From: Ovis canadensis
Lineage: Eukaryota; Chordata; Mammalia; Artiodactyla; Bovidae
DNA length: 64,000 nucleotides
NCBI RefSeq assembly: GCF_042477335.2
Contig: NC_091727.1
Location: 127,999,501 to 128,063,500 of the forward strand
Direction of reading: 5' to 3'
Below the pieces are notes generated by a model. The model made no database searches, was not told the origin of the DNA, and saw only the letters and a list, made by a program, of their open reading frames with translations. Made by a program: the position numbers and the translations under genes. Positions 10,499-21,480 of the stretch are shown here, in pieces; within the stretch, counting starts at the first letter, position 1; each line of letters begins with the position of its first letter.

Positions 10499-11359
10499 CT
10501 GCACCCACACAAGAAAAGAGAAGAGGTTGGATTCTTTACACAGGCAGATTTACAGGCTTAAACACATTGTATATAACTTAAACACTAAAAAAAGTTTCAT
10601 AAACTGTCTTTACTTTAAGCATAACCTTGAGCATGCCCACCCAGAGCCAGAAAACTCAATAACCATTTCAAAGATACTAACATTATTTTCAGTCCAGAAA
10701 GATTTTGGGTACTCTAAACTTTCAATATCTAGCCTTTTGGTTCCTGTGTTAGTATCTCCTTGTTGGTTTTTTTTTTTTTTAAACAGAACTTGGTCAAATT
10801 TTGTTTAAGTTGTCATTCTTTTCAAGAACTATAAAGGCAAAAAATCACTCAGGAAACTACTGCTTAAGATGCTTAGGACCCCACCTAGAGGTTAATCTTA
10901 TAAACTGCATCAATCTGCCTGAAATCAAAATCTGCCTTGAAAGCTACCCTTTCACGTTTGCTGTGAAATTTTAATAGGTTGTAAGATAATAAAACATTAA
11001 TCAGAGATATGGTACATTTTTTTCTCTTGAGACATTTCAAGGTACATAAGGCAACTATTTATTTAGGGAAAAGAGACAGTTGTTCCTCTCCATCAACAGA
11101 AATCACAGTAAGGCTCAATTTGCCACATGACTTTTAATAAGCTGCACAATCACTCAATCCACCAAAACCTACCACTGGCTCTCTGGAATTAGATGCATCT
11201 AAATGAGGATCAAAAGTTTGACTTGACAGCTGAATTTTTCATATTTAACTTGCTCAAAAAAGTAATTACTGCTACCACTGAAAGTTGCTAGCTGCTTTTG
11301 GTGTTAAAGTTCAGTGCCCACTAAAGGAAAACAAGTACCTCAAAAGACCATGATCTTAC

Positions 11360-11504
11360 CATGAACTGGCTGGCAATCTAACATATTGACCTGGAATTCA
11401 CTAGAAGGCAACATGTCAAAAAAATTGGCTAGGGCTTCCAGCCCTGTAACAACATTTCCATTCCATATTAAAGTGGCCTTGTCCAGATACAGCCTGGTTA
11501 GTGC
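11360..11504 (-). CDS. NXT2: NXT2 coding exon 3
   Basis: 145 nt, preceded on the minus strand by TTTCTTTTTAG and followed by a GTAAGA donor. It encodes 48 residues plus the first base of a Glu codon, including [29 protein letters not shown] and MLDCQPVH, which align without gaps to human NXT2. Relative to my memory of the human protein there are a few conservative changes (NVVTG for NAVSG, LANFFDM for LNNFFDT). The phase-1 donor matches the phase of exon 4. Confidence 0.97.
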
Positions 11505-11710
11505 CTAAAAAGAAAGAAAAAAGAAAAAAAGGGGAAAGATTTTTGCTTTGGGGCAAATTATCTTGTAGAAATGGATTGAAAGGTTACAGCGGGTGTTTAA
11601 ACATTTTTATAGTTCTTTCTCCATCTCTCCTTCCCTTGCCCCCTCCCACAGAGGACAATGTGAACAAGGTATCTGCCTTATACAGTTGCCCTTAAATGGT
11701 TATTATCCTG

Positions 11711-11901
11711 TGCTATGCTGTGCTTAGTCGTATCCAATTCTTTGCGACCTCATGGACTGTAACCTTCCAGGCTTCTCAGTTCCTAGGAATCTCCAAGCAA
11801 GAATACGGGAGTGGGTTGCCACGCTCTCCTCCAGGGGATCCGAACCCAGGTCTCCCACATTGCAGGTGGATTCTTTATCAGCTGAGCTACCAGGGAAGCC
11901 C
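11711..11901 (-). mobile_element. Bov-tA SINE, antisense, in NXT2 intron 2
   Basis: Complement of a full Bov-tA: TGCTTAGTCGTATCCAATTC at the left (tail side) and TGAGCTACCAGGGAAGCCC at the right (tRNA head). On the gene's own strand the element is in sense orientation, within the intron between exons 2 and 3. Confidence 0.9.
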
Positions 11902-11979
11902 TCTTAATATACTAGGCAGCTAGCTACTTTTTTTTCATCTTTCACTTTAGCCACACTGAGAAACCTTTGTATCAAATGG

Positions 11980-12002
11980 ATAGGCTTTTTTTTTTTTTTT
12001 AA
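11980..12002. repeat. poly-T run in NXT2 intron 2
   Basis: A run of about 14 T within an AT-rich stretch, that is poly-A on the gene's strand. No associated element is recognised. Confidence 0.5.
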
Positions 12003-12998
12003 GTTTTGCTTTCTGTAATTAAAATGAATTAAATGATCACAGGTTTCAAAGCCCTTGCAGCCTGGAACCAGTTTGAATCTCCCTCCCTTTTCTAATTCTG
12101 TGAACAAAGTTGTCTGTCAGGCCCTACCTGTACCTTTCAATCCTAGTGTTTATATACAATGTGAGCCCTTTTATGTTTGAACCATTTAATGTTGTATGTG
12201 TTAAGAAGAATTAGTTCCTTTTATCGCCATGGAAATAGCATTATTCAGTCCAAAACAATCAATAGTACTTGCTAAAGCAGAGTCTTTGATAAGTCAAGTA
12301 AGTTAAAACTCAAATAAGGAAGAATTCAACAGTTAACTCTTTAGTTCCTGGAGTCAGTCACAGGAATTTAGTGTGTCAAAGGGGACATTATTTGCTTAGC
12401 TCTAAATTTTAAAACTTAAAGGGCCAACACATATCTGGACTCTGGAAATGAACTATGTTGCTTTCTTTATTTTGCTACTTTGTCCTTGAAGGCACCAAGG
12501 CCCAACAAATGTCCACTGTTACATCCTGTGCCAGGTCCCACATCATCAAACATCAGTATCAAGAACTTCTTTTTAATCTTCTGCCTTAACAAAACAGCTT
12601 TTAGAGATATTTATTTCTACAGCATAGACAAGAGTTCTCTACAACACAGTGTTATACTGATAATAGACCTAGTGAAGATTCTAGGTCACATACAGAAATC
12701 CTTAAAAGATATGGCTCAGGAACACATCACAATGAAAAAAGCTGATGAAGTGAGAACTTTCTCTGTGGAAGACTAAAAGTATCCAAGCCAGGCAGATTCT
12801 ATTTGTGAGTGCCAGATACAGATGTGAGCTTTAACACAAAATTATCAATTAATATATGAAATTAAAGGGGCAAATCAGGGAACATTCTCTGTAATGACAG
12901 ACCCCCTTCACTAGCACTAATACTATTTTAACTATATTGGTTAAATTATGTGATTAAGAAAATGTAACGAATTTAAGTAAATATATGTTGGGTCCCAT

Positions 12999-13135
12999 GT
13001 TAAGTGCAGTAGTTAATTCCCATTTACCACCCTAAAAATAAAACAGGGTTGAGAGAGGTTAGCAACTTGCCCAAGGTCACAGAACTTGGCAAACACAAAA
13101 CTGGGGTATGATTCCACAGTTCACACATCCATAAT
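12999..13135 (-). repeat. MIR SINE, antisense, in NXT2 intron 2
   Basis: GAGAGAGGTTAGCAACTTGC, then CCAAGGTCACAGAACTTGGC, the complement of the MIR core. Confidence 0.6.
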
Positions 13136-13218
13136 GCCATACCAACCCTTTCCTAAGCAATGTGTTTTTAGAGAACATAGCTATCACTTATGCAATTTGG
13201 ATGAATGGCTGGCTCAAA

Positions 13219-13240
13219 AACAAACAAACAAACAAACAAA
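13219..13240. repeat. (AAAC)n microsatellite in NXT2 intron 2
   Basis: Five or more tandem AAAC units, about 40 bp from the exon 2 splice donor. Confidence 0.8.
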
Positions 13241-13278
13241 CTGGTATTTAATAAAGAATAGTAGTCTGTAACACTCAC

Positions 13279-13365
13279 CCGTCTTCTTTTGTCCATTGTC
13301 TCATAGTAAATATTGACAAATTCCTCAGCAGCTCTGCATGCCTGATCTACATAAGTTTTAAATTC
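13279..13365 (-). CDS. NXT2: NXT2 coding exon 2
   Basis: 87 nt, exactly 29 codons, phase 0 at both ends. The acceptor is TTTCTTGTAG and the donor GTGAGTG. It encodes [20 protein letters not shown] and then YETMDKRRR, the first helices of the NTF2-like domain, nearly identical to human NXT2 and NXT1 (which have [18 protein letters not shown]). Reading on from exon 1 and into exon 3 is seamless. Confidence 0.97.
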
Positions 13366-13707
13366 CTACAAGAAAAATTTCATTAAAATGTAATTACCAC
13401 CCTTCCAACCCCTCACAAACATATCACCAACAAAAGCTGGTGGTTTATTTCAATCATTATATAACTCCATACACAGTCTACATTCTTCCATATAAATTTG
13501 GACATTTTTAAGGTTAGGGCCTAGGTTTCCAACTTTCACTATTTTTAAGTACATTATGGTTAGGACATACTAACCATTCATTAGTGAATTTCAGATTTTT
13601 CTTACTTTAAACATAAATTTACAATCTTTGCATGGCAACTGGTGTTTTAGGCTTCCAGTATTTTAGAAAACATTTACCTCAATAAAAAACGATGGGTTCT
13701 GAACTGT

Positions 13708-13728
13708 AAAAAAAAAAAAAAAAAAAAA
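13708..13728. repeat. poly-A run in NXT2 intron 1
   Basis: About 20 A followed by GAGGCAGGGGG. No retroelement body is recognisable to its left. Confidence 0.8.
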
Positions 13729-14199
13729 GAGGCAGGGGGCAGTGCGGGCAGACGCGAATTACCATTGAATAAGTTAGCAAATTGTTGAGTTCCCTTTTCA
13801 AGCTGCTAAATTATTGATAAGTTATTCAAAAGTTGTTGAATGAGAAAAAAACTGAGTATGTTCTACGAACTTGTTTGAAAAATTAGGTACTCAGAAAACG
13901 TCCTCATATTGTGTAAAAATTTACAGGAGTTTGTAAAGGATTTTAGCATACGTGCTGCCAAAGCGAGCAATGTAAAGGATTTTAAAACGGAAGAAAAGAA
14001 ATATTGTTGCGGTTTTCTCCTGCGAGAAAACTACTTTCTTCCCCAGCCATTTACCAGACCAAACTATTATTTGAATTAATAACTAATTTCATTTCACTCT
14101 CACGTAATTGAAAGTTATGTAAATCGTGAAAGGATTACAAGCCATAAGCAACAGACCCCAACATTCCCAACTCTCGCTAGTTTCCGTCTTAGGGTCTTT

Positions 14200-14620
14200 T
14201 CCAGGATCGGAAAGCAACTGCACAGCCCTGGGAGGTGGGGGTTCGGGGGTCGTGGGTCGGCGGTCGGGGAATAATGAGGGGCTTCAGAGAGCGGGCCCCG
14301 CCCCCGGCGCCTGGCGGGCCAAACCCTGATTCGCCGCTTGACCACGTGACCAGCAACCAGCCCGCCCCAGAGCCCCTCCCCTCAGCCGCCTGCGCCCGGC
14401 ACCCTGCGGCGGCTGGGGCACTCACCACAGCCATGGCCATCGGGGACTCCGAACTGTCCTTTTTCTTCAGTGGCGACGTCACTACGTCTTCTTGTCCCTG
14501 GTTCCCTCTCCTGTGGGATGATCAAATACTTAGCAAGACAGCGAAACCCGCCAAACGCACAGAATTCTCTGCCCGCCCATTCTCTCCCGGAAGTACCTCG
14601 GTCCGATGTTAAAATCACCC
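14200..14620 (-). promoter_or_regulatory. NXT2: NXT2 CpG-island promoter
   Basis: GC- and CpG-rich block around the NXT2 start, with no TATA box seen. It contains a GC box (CCCCGCCCCCGGCGCC near 14296), a CACGTGAC E-box at about 14344 (USF/MITF type), an ETS site CCGGAAGT at 14587-14594 and a half-CRE GACGTCAC near 14475. This composition is typical of a broadly expressed TATA-less promoter. The transcription start is not determined. Confidence 0.75.
14426..14440 (-). CDS. NXT2: NXT2 coding exon 1 (translation start)
   Basis: NXT2 (NTF2-like export factor 2, p15-2) pairs with NXF1/TAP to carry mRNA through the nuclear pore. This exon gives only ATGGCCATGGCTGTG (MAMAV) before a GTGAGT donor. 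With exons 2-4 (87, 145 and 182 nt) the frame totals 429 nt, or 142 residues plus stop, the same length as the human protein I recall. A second ATG two codons in could also start translation. The frame stays open upstream, but only with a GTG at 14480-14482, so I chose the first ATG. The start lies in a CpG-rich block. Exons 1 to 4 run right to left, with introns of about 1.06, 1.77 and 0.86 kb. Confidence 0.9.
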
Positions 14621-14662
14621 CGATGTACCAACCTTAAGTACAGTTCTCTTGAGTTCCGACCG

Positions 14663-14684
14663 TCCCGTCCCGTCCCGTCTGCCT
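14663..14684. repeat. (CCCGT)n pentamer repeat
   Basis: Three to four tandem CCCGT units just upstream of the NXT2 promoter. Confidence 0.7.
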
Positions 14685-14689
14685 TATGT

Positions 14690-15434
14690 ACTCACTTGTT
14701 TGATATTTATTAACTTAGTTTAGAAAAAAAAAAAAAATCACTCCGCTTTTGTAACTGGATAATCTTAACAAAAGTATCCATTTCTCCAACACGTCCAAGG
14801 ACAGCGAAAAAAAGACCTATTTAAAGCGTCTAATGTGCGGGCTTCTTTGCTCCAGGGGGTGGGGAAAGGGCTAGCTGATGAAACCTACCAGACCTGTAAT
14901 CGAGTAGGAAAAGTGGGTAGAGCTTGGGGAAAAGCGTGCAACAACACTGGTAGAAAATGGCGTAAAGTTCTGGAACCTTCTCAAAGACTCAATCTTAACT
15001 GAATTTACCCGTGTCTCAGTAATACTCCTAAAATTATTCACTACTTTATAATATGTTTAGGGTCACAAAACTAATTGTAATTCAAGTTTAAGTAGTTTAA
15101 CTACCACTGCAACCAGACTCCACTCCCCAACATACTTCAAAACCACTCAAAGTCCCCAACGATGTCTCGGCAGTCAAGTCAGTCAGATATTTTGATAGTC
15201 TCTTTACCATGAATAGCTGGTGTGTGGCTCCTCAGAAAAATAATTTCTTCCTTGGTACTGTTCTCTGTCTCCCTGAGACCAGTCACTTCTGAATTTTCTC
15301 ATACTTCAATCTGCTTTTTTCCTGTCTCCCTCCCTTTGGTCTAGCTCTAACTGAAGCAACGACTCTTCCCCGTACCCTATGACCTCTGCACCCCTCTTAT
15401 TGACGTCACTTCCAGGGTGTCTTCCTGTTTAACA
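14690..15434. other. NXT2 upstream flank, no gene recognised
   Basis: Single-copy to my reading. It holds a poly-A run at about 14725 and a perfect CRE at 15401-15408, described separately. Confidence 0.35.
15401..15416. promoter_or_regulatory. perfect CRE followed by ETS core
   Basis: TGACGTCACTTCCAGG: the palindromic CREB/ATF site followed at once by CTTCC, an ETS core in reverse. It lies about 960 bp upstream of the NXT2 start. Whether it acts on NXT2 is unknown. Confidence 0.5.
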
Positions 15435-15447
15435 CCTCTCTCCTCCT

Positions 15448-15704
15448 GCTGCTAGTGCTAAGTCACTTCAGTCGTGTTCGACTCTGTGCGACCCCCATAG
15501 ACGGCAGCCCACCAGGCTCTCCCGTCCCTGGGATTCTCCAGGCAAGAACACTGGAATGGGTTGCCATTTCCTTCTCCAATGCATGAAAGTGAAAAGTGAA
15601 AGTGAAGTCGCTCAGTTGTGTCCGACTCTTCTCGACCCCAGGGACTGCAGCCTACCAGGCTCCTCCGCCCATGGGAGTACTGGAGTGGGTTGCCATTGCC
15701 TTCT
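15448..15704 (-). mobile_element. Bov-A2 SINE, antisense, with 13-bp target duplication
   Basis: Dimeric Bov-A2 in reverse: GCTAAGTCACTTCAGTCGTG, then the linker GTGAAAAGTGAAAGTGAAGT and a second monomer. It is flanked by CCTCTCTCCTCCT at 15435-15447 and 15705-15717, an exact 13-bp duplication. Confidence 0.95.
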
Positions 15705-15991
15705 CCTCTCTCCTCCTACGTGGTCTCAATTGTTACTTGTATGCTAACGAATTTCAATAACATGTATCCAGCACTGCCCTCCAACTCGTCTCTGGGTTGC
15801 AATTCTATTTATTAAATATGAACACCAGTGTGCACTACAGGCTTCTCAGACTTGGTGAGTCCAAAATTTGAATGCGTTTTTTTCCTCTGCACTTATAATC
15901 TTCTGTATGCTTTCTGTTATCCGTGCTTGAATTTTTGGAATGTTTCTATTTAATTTTTTTCGTGTCTTTCCCCTCCTCCCCCCATCATTGT

Positions 15992-16145
15992 AATTCATTT
16001 GTTCATTCAACAAATATTTATTGAATGCATACTATGGGACAGGCATTGTGCAAGGTTCTGGGTATATAGTGATGAGCAAAATAGACATGATCTATACCCT
16101 CATGAAGCTCACAAAATAATTTTGACTAATGGACAATAAATGAAA
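15992..16145 (-). repeat. L2 LINE 3' end, antisense
   Basis: CAACAAATATTTATTGAATG, then ACTATGGGACAGGCATTGTG and CCCTCATGAAGCTCAC: the complement of the L2 3' end. Confidence 0.7.
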
Positions 16146-16149
16146 CAAT

Positions 16150-16880
16150 GGATTACAGAGGAGTTCCAAGTAACTTGCCCAATTCTGCTCATTCTCCACC
16201 AACCCCCTCCCCCCACCCCATTCCGCCTTTCTTTCTCTTTCCTCGACACAAACTTTGATCACTCTATTCTCATTTTTTCCAAAATTCTAGTTTTTGAAGA
16301 CCTATCTTAGTCTAGCCTCAATTTTCCCTTCCAGACTTCTCTCCTATTATTTACCAACACTGGCAAAGTTAACTACTGTATACCAAAAATGACTCATGTT
16401 TACCTATTTATAGGTGATTGTCTGGCATACAGTCCCTGATTCAGAAATATTTTCCTACCCATGACAGAGGAGATTATGCAGCCAGCCCCCTATTGGAGTG
16501 TATGAAGTTGGGACTGATTAGATACATTTTGATGTGTTGAGAGGTATCAGTACAATTCAGGAGATGGTTAAGGGGCCTGGAATAGCAGACTGTAAGAGCA
16601 ATAAACTGGGTTGTAGGGCTGCTTACGGCTATTCAGTTCAGCCATTTCTCTTGGTCAAGTGTAGACATATGGAACCCAAGCTCTTTGGACTTAATCACCA
16701 TTCCTATCTGAACCTTTCCCTTGGTCTTGATTCAAGAAGGACTAGTCTAGGTCACTCAAGGAAGTGATCTGAGCAGTCAGTCTCTTCTCGGGTCTCTAAC
16801 TGGTGACCAGCATTCACTAAGTTTTCTGCTCTACCCACTAAGTTAGCCAGGCACATGTGGCCTGTTCACATTAAATAGTG
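16150..16880. other. intergenic stretch, no gene recognised
   Basis: No repeat family or gene identified. The 77-residue frame at 16534-16767 resembles no family I know. Confidence 0.35.
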
Positions 16881-17414
16881 CTTTTGAAAAAGAACTTTTT
16901 TGAGATACAATTCATATCACCCATTTAAGGTGTAGAATTCGGTGGATTTTAGTATGTTCAGAGTTGTGAAAGCATCATCATGAAATTTTACAACTTTTTA
17001 AATGTCCTGAAAAGAAATCCCTTTCCCATTAGCAGTCATTTCCCATTCCTCTTTCACCCCAGCTCCTGGCACCAGTAATGCACTTTTTACTTACATAGAT
17101 TTGCCATTCTGGACATTTCATTTAAATGGAATCATACAATATGTGGTTCTTTGTGTTTCAGCAATGTTATCAAAGTTCATCCATGTTGTAGCATGTACCA
17201 GTACTCTTTTCCTTTACACTAGAATATTCCAACTGTATGAATATAACATTTTGTTTATTCATTAATCCATTGATGGGCATTTGGGTGGTTTCCATTTTAG
17301 GATATAGTGAATAATTCTTCCATAAAAGTTTGTGTACAAGTTTTTGTGTGGACGCTTTCAATTCTCTTGAGTAGATATCTGGGAGTGGAATTTCTGGGTC
17401 ATATTGTAATTTAT

Positions 17415-17633
17415 GGGCTTCCCAGGTGGCTCAGTGGTAAAGAAACCAATTGCAATGCAGGAGCTGCAGGAGATGTGGGTTCAATCCCAGGGTTGGGAAG
17501 ATCACCTGGAGGAGGGCACAGCAACCAACTCCAATATTCTTGCCTGGAGAAGCCCGTGGACAGAGGAGCCTGGTAGGCTGCAGTCCATGGGGGTCTCAAG
17601 AGTTGGATGTGACTTAGCAACTAAACCACCACC
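17415..17633 (+). mobile_element. Bov-tA SINE, sense, inside the old L1
   Basis: GGGCTTCCCAGGTGGCTCAG head, GGGTTCAATCCCAGGGTTGG B-box region, and a CTAAACCACCACCA tail. Confidence 0.9.
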
Positions 17634-17924
17634 AGGGGCCTATTGGGCAGATTGCCTAACTAGTAGTGATCAGATGATTCTTGATTGGTTTACTATTTTA
17701 TTTTGGGGAGAGCCCAAACTGTAATTAAACCTTGGTTTGGTGACATTGAGGCTTAGCATAAACCATTCCATTTTGGTCCTGTTTTATTTTTAAACATATC
17801 TTTAACATTTTATGGAACTGCTGGATTGTTTTCAACAGTGGCTGAATCATTTTACAATCCCACCAGCAATGCATGAGGGTTCCAATTTTCCACATCCTCA
17901 CCAACGCTTGTTATTGTCTATCTT

Positions 17925-19278
17925 GAAAAAGAAATGTTTATTAAATTAATTTATTTTAATTGGAGGCTAATTACCTTACAATATTGTGGTGGATTTTGCT
18001 ATACATAGATATGAATCAGCCATGGATGTACATGTGTCCACGATCCTGAACCCCTCTCCCACCTCCCTCTTCACCCCATCCCTCTGGGTTGTCCCAGAGC
18101 ACCAGCTTTGAGTGTCCTGCTTCATGCATTGAACTTGCATTGGTCATCTGTTTTACATATGGTAATATACATGTTTCAATGCTATTCTCTCAAATCATCC
18201 CACCCTTGCCTTCTCCCACAGAGTTCAAAAGTCTGTTCTTTAGATCTGTGTCTCTTGCTGTCTTGCATATAGGGTTGTTGTTACTGTCTTTCTAAATTCC
18301 ATATTATATGCGTTAATATACTGTATTGGTGTTTCTCTTTCTGACTTACTTCACTCTGTATAATAGGCTCCAGTTTCATCCACCTCATTAAAACTGACTC
18401 AAATACATTCTTTTTTATAGCTGAGTAATATTCCATTGTGTATATGTACCACAACTTCCTTATCCATTTGTCTGCCGTTGGACATCTAAGTTGCTTCCAA
18501 GTCCTAGCTATTGTAAACAGTGTTGCAGTGAACTTTGGGGTACATGTGCCTCTTTCAATTCTGGTTTCCTTGGTGTGTATGCCCAGCAGTGGGATTGCTG
18601 GGTTGTATGGCAGTTCTATTTCCATTTTTTTAAGGAATCTCCACACTGTTCTCCATAGTAACTGTACTAGTTTGCATTCCCACCAACAGTGTAAGAGGGT
18701 TCCCTTTTCTCTGCACCCTCTCCGGCATTATTGTTTGTAGACTTTGGAATGACAGCCATTCTGACCAGCGTGAGATGGTACTTCATTGTGGTTTTGATTT
18801 GCATTTCTGTGATAATGAGTGATGTTGAGGATCTTTTCACATGTTAGCCATCTGCATGTCTTCTTTGGAGAAATGTCTGTTTAGTTCTTTGGCCCATTTT
18901 TTGATTGGGTCATTTATTTTTCTGGAATTGAGCTGCATGAGCTGCTTGTATAGTTTGGAGATGAATTCTTTGTCAGTTGTCTTGTTTGCTATTATTTTCT
19001 CCCATTCTGAAGGCTGCCTTTTCATCCTGCTTACAGTTTCCTTTGTTGTGCAAAAGCTTTTAATTAGGTCCCATTTGTTTATTTTTGTTTTTATTTCCAT
19101 TACTCTGGGAGGTGGGTCATAGAGGATCTTGCTGTGATTTATGTCAGAGAGTGTTCTATGTTTTCCTCTAAGAGTTTTATAGTTTCTGTTCTTACACTTA
19201 GATCTTTAATCCATTTTGACTTTATTTTTGTGTATGGTGTCAGAAAGTGTTCTAGTTTCATTCTTTTTCAGGTGGCTG
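17925..19278 (-). mobile_element. ruminant L1, antisense, 5'-truncated, with 13-bp target duplication
   Basis: A 1.35-kb L1 in reverse, from an A-rich 3' end at the left (TTTATTTTAATTGGAGGC) to a 5' truncation at the right. The minus strand still shows the ORF2 C-terminus, for example [13 protein letters not shown] and [13 protein letters not shown] (frame 18281-18646). It is flanked by TATTGTCTATCTT at 17912-17924 and 19279-19291, an exact duplication that places it inside the older L1. Frames are broken, so it is inactive. Confidence 0.9.
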
Positions 19279-19417
19279 TATTGTCTATCTTTTTAATTAC
19301 AGCCATCCTAGTGAGTTCAAAGTAATATCTCACTGAGGCTTTGATTTGCATCTCCCTGATACCTAATGATGTTGAGCGTCTTTTCATGAGCTTATTGGTC
19401 ATTTGTAGATCTTCTTT

Positions 19418-19502
19418 AGTGGAGGGCAGAGGAGCCTGGTGTGCTGCAGTCCATGGGGCCGCAAAAAGTCAGACATGACTTAGCAACTCAGAAACAACAA
19501 CA
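19418..19502 (+). mobile_element. Bov-tA tail fragment, sense, with 9-bp target duplication
   Basis: GGCAGAGGAGCCTGGTGTGC to a CAACAACAAC-like tail, flanked by ATCTTCTTT at 19409-19417 and 19503-19511. It is a strongly 5'-truncated but independently inserted copy. Confidence 0.85.
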
Positions 19503-19690
19503 ATCTTCTTTCGAATCTGTACATTCAGATCCTTTGTCTATTTTAAAAATTAGGTTATCTGCCTTTTTATTATTGTTGTAAATATTCTTCATATATTCTA
19601 GAAACAAGTCCTTGGTCATATATACAATTGGTAAGTTATTTTTTCTCATTCTGCAGATTGTCTTTTCACTACTGTGGAGCTGTAGAGAGG

Positions 19691-20960
19691 GGAGTGGGAT
19701 TAGGTGAGGAGGGAAAGTTATAACACTACAAACCCTGATGTGTTTATCAGTGTTTGGAGGTTCCTTTTGAACAAGTAAGTACTCCTTAGAATTTGCAAGT
19801 GTTTGCTTAATTTCTAGAGTTCTGAAAAAGTTAATTTTGACAATTTTGCTAGTGTTTTTATTGCTTTTATTGAAGGGTGGACTTACAGAGGTCCTCACAC
19901 TGCCATTCCAAAAACCCTGCCTGTATAGCCCTTGTGTAATCTTCTGATAGGCATTATTGTAGTGTGCCTTTTGTTATTCTATATTTACATTCTTTATTAG
20001 ATTTGAAGTTCCTGTGGCTAACCATGTGTGTTTTTGATACGTTGAATACCCACTCATACCACTGGAATTGAGTAAAAACCTTACATGGAGTAGTAGGTAG
20101 TTAAAAGGGAATGTCCAAATGAAATTTCATCCTCCTTTAGCCTCATTCTGAATCCATTCTGAAAGAAGTGAGAATGTGACCTAATTTTTTATAAATGGAA
20201 CTTTTTCTTCCTACCATGATAAAAATGAGAGAATAATCTATTTTCACCTCATTACTTTTCAACTGCCTCCTCTATGGGGTATTCACAAGCCTTATCTTCA
20301 GGAGAGAACAATTCTTTCAACTCTGCTGCAAACTTCTTTTCCTTCAAGTAATTATTTTCAGAAGCAACATGTACAATAAGGCTTTTGTATTGGCTGAGCG
20401 CTCAGGTTTTGGGAAATCCGACTAACATTCTGGCTCAACCAGTCTAAAATTTTCTTAGAAAAATGTGAATTATCGTTGTCAAGACATCATAATGTAAGGT
20501 TCAGACAGGGGCATACTGTTAATTAGCAGGATGAGAAACTAAGATCTGCAAATTTTCTTATCTTACTTGGCTCTATCTTAGAAGTCATCTTCATAATAAA
20601 CATCTGTACTTTTTCTTACCTTCTGTCTCCCATCTATTTCCAACTTCTTTTCTGCTTCCATGTATTCAACAGAAATAAACAAAACAAAAAGTTGTCTCCA
20701 CCTCTCAAAAAAAGGAAAGGAAAAAAATAAATGCTGCTAGGGTCTTAACATAGTCGCTCAATTTTTCTCTATTCTTTTTACCATTAAATATATGTTTTCC
20801 TGATATTAACATAGATCTGCAAATTTTTTTGTTATTATTTTCCTGACAAAACATTTCCTCGTCATTTTCTTTTCAACCTTTTGAGTTGCTATGTTGAGGA
20901 GTGTCCTTTGTAGATTTCATATAGCTTGATTTTTCTGGGCTTGATAGTCTGTCTTTTAAA
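19691..20960. other. intergenic AT-rich stretch
   Basis: No gene recognised. The 136-residue minus-strand frame at 19488-19898 mostly overlaps L1-derived DNA and has no known domain. Confidence 0.35.
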
Positions 20961-20964
20961 AATA

Positions 20965-21480
20965 CTATATTATGTTCCTACAGTAATGTTCATAAAGTTT
21001 GTGTACTACATCATGGATTTTTACAAAAGTATACAGCTATATAGCTAATCACTAACTACATTAAAATAATATTTTCAGTGCCCAGAAAGCTCCATTTTGT
21101 CCTCTCTCAGTCAATGATCCCCAAAGGAGACCAGTATAATGACTTTGATGATTATAGATCACTTTAGTGGCTCAGATGGTAAAAGCATCTGGCTACAATG
21201 CGGGAGACCTGGGTTCGATCCCTGGGTTGGGAAGATACCCTGGAGAAGGAAATGGCAACCCACTCCAGTACTCTTGTCTGCAAAATCTCATGGACAGAGG
21301 AGCCTGGTGGGCTGCAGTCTATGGGGTCGCAAAGAGTCGGACATGACTGAGCAACTTCACTTTACTTTTTTCATATAAATGGATTTATATAGCATGTACT
21401 CTTTAACACTGGCTTCTTTCACTCAGCATTAGTATGAGAGTATCCAAGTTCTTGCATTTTAGCAATAGTTCAGTCTTTAT
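20965..21480 (-). mobile_element. old L1 fragment, antisense, split by Bov-tA
   Basis: GTACTACATCATGGATTTTT and CTGGCTTCTTTCACTCAGCA around the Bov-tA at 21163-21368 resemble the reverse complement of an L1 3' UTR. Confidence 0.55.
21163..21368 (+). mobile_element. Bov-tA SINE, sense, with both Pol III boxes intact
   Basis: TGGCTCAGATGG fits the A-box and GGGTTCGATCCC the B-box of the tRNA-Glu-derived head. The body continues through GAGAAGGAAATGGCAACCC to AGTCGGACATGACTGAGC. It is one of the best-preserved heads in the window. Confidence 0.92.

Larger units (their letters stand above)
16885..19690 (-). mobile_element. old mammalian L1, antisense, broken by three later insertions
   Basis: Segments at 16885-17414, 17634-17924, 19292-19417 and 19503-19690 together read as one minus-strand L1M-type element. 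The text includes AATGGAATCATACAATATGT, CATTTTACAATCCCACCAGC and TTGATTTGCATCTCCCTGAT, the complement of the ORF2 end and 3' UTR. The gaps are a Bov-tA, a ruminant L1 and a Bov-tA fragment. Confidence 0.8.

Noticed and set aside
12480-12776. 98-residue plus-strand frame in NXT2 intron 2
   Set aside because: No known domain, no splice context on that strand, and it lies opposite an intron of a confirmed gene.
14189-14482. 97-residue minus-strand frame as an N-terminal extension of NXT2
   Set aside because: The upstream codon that opens it (14480-14482) is GTG, not ATG, and the downstream part reads through the splice donor at 14425. Only MAMAV is supported.
21163-21240. Bov-tA heads as tRNA genes
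   Set aside because: The tRNA-Glu-like part is fused directly to a BovB-derived body and lacks a proper 3' acceptor arm, so these are SINEs, not tRNA genes.
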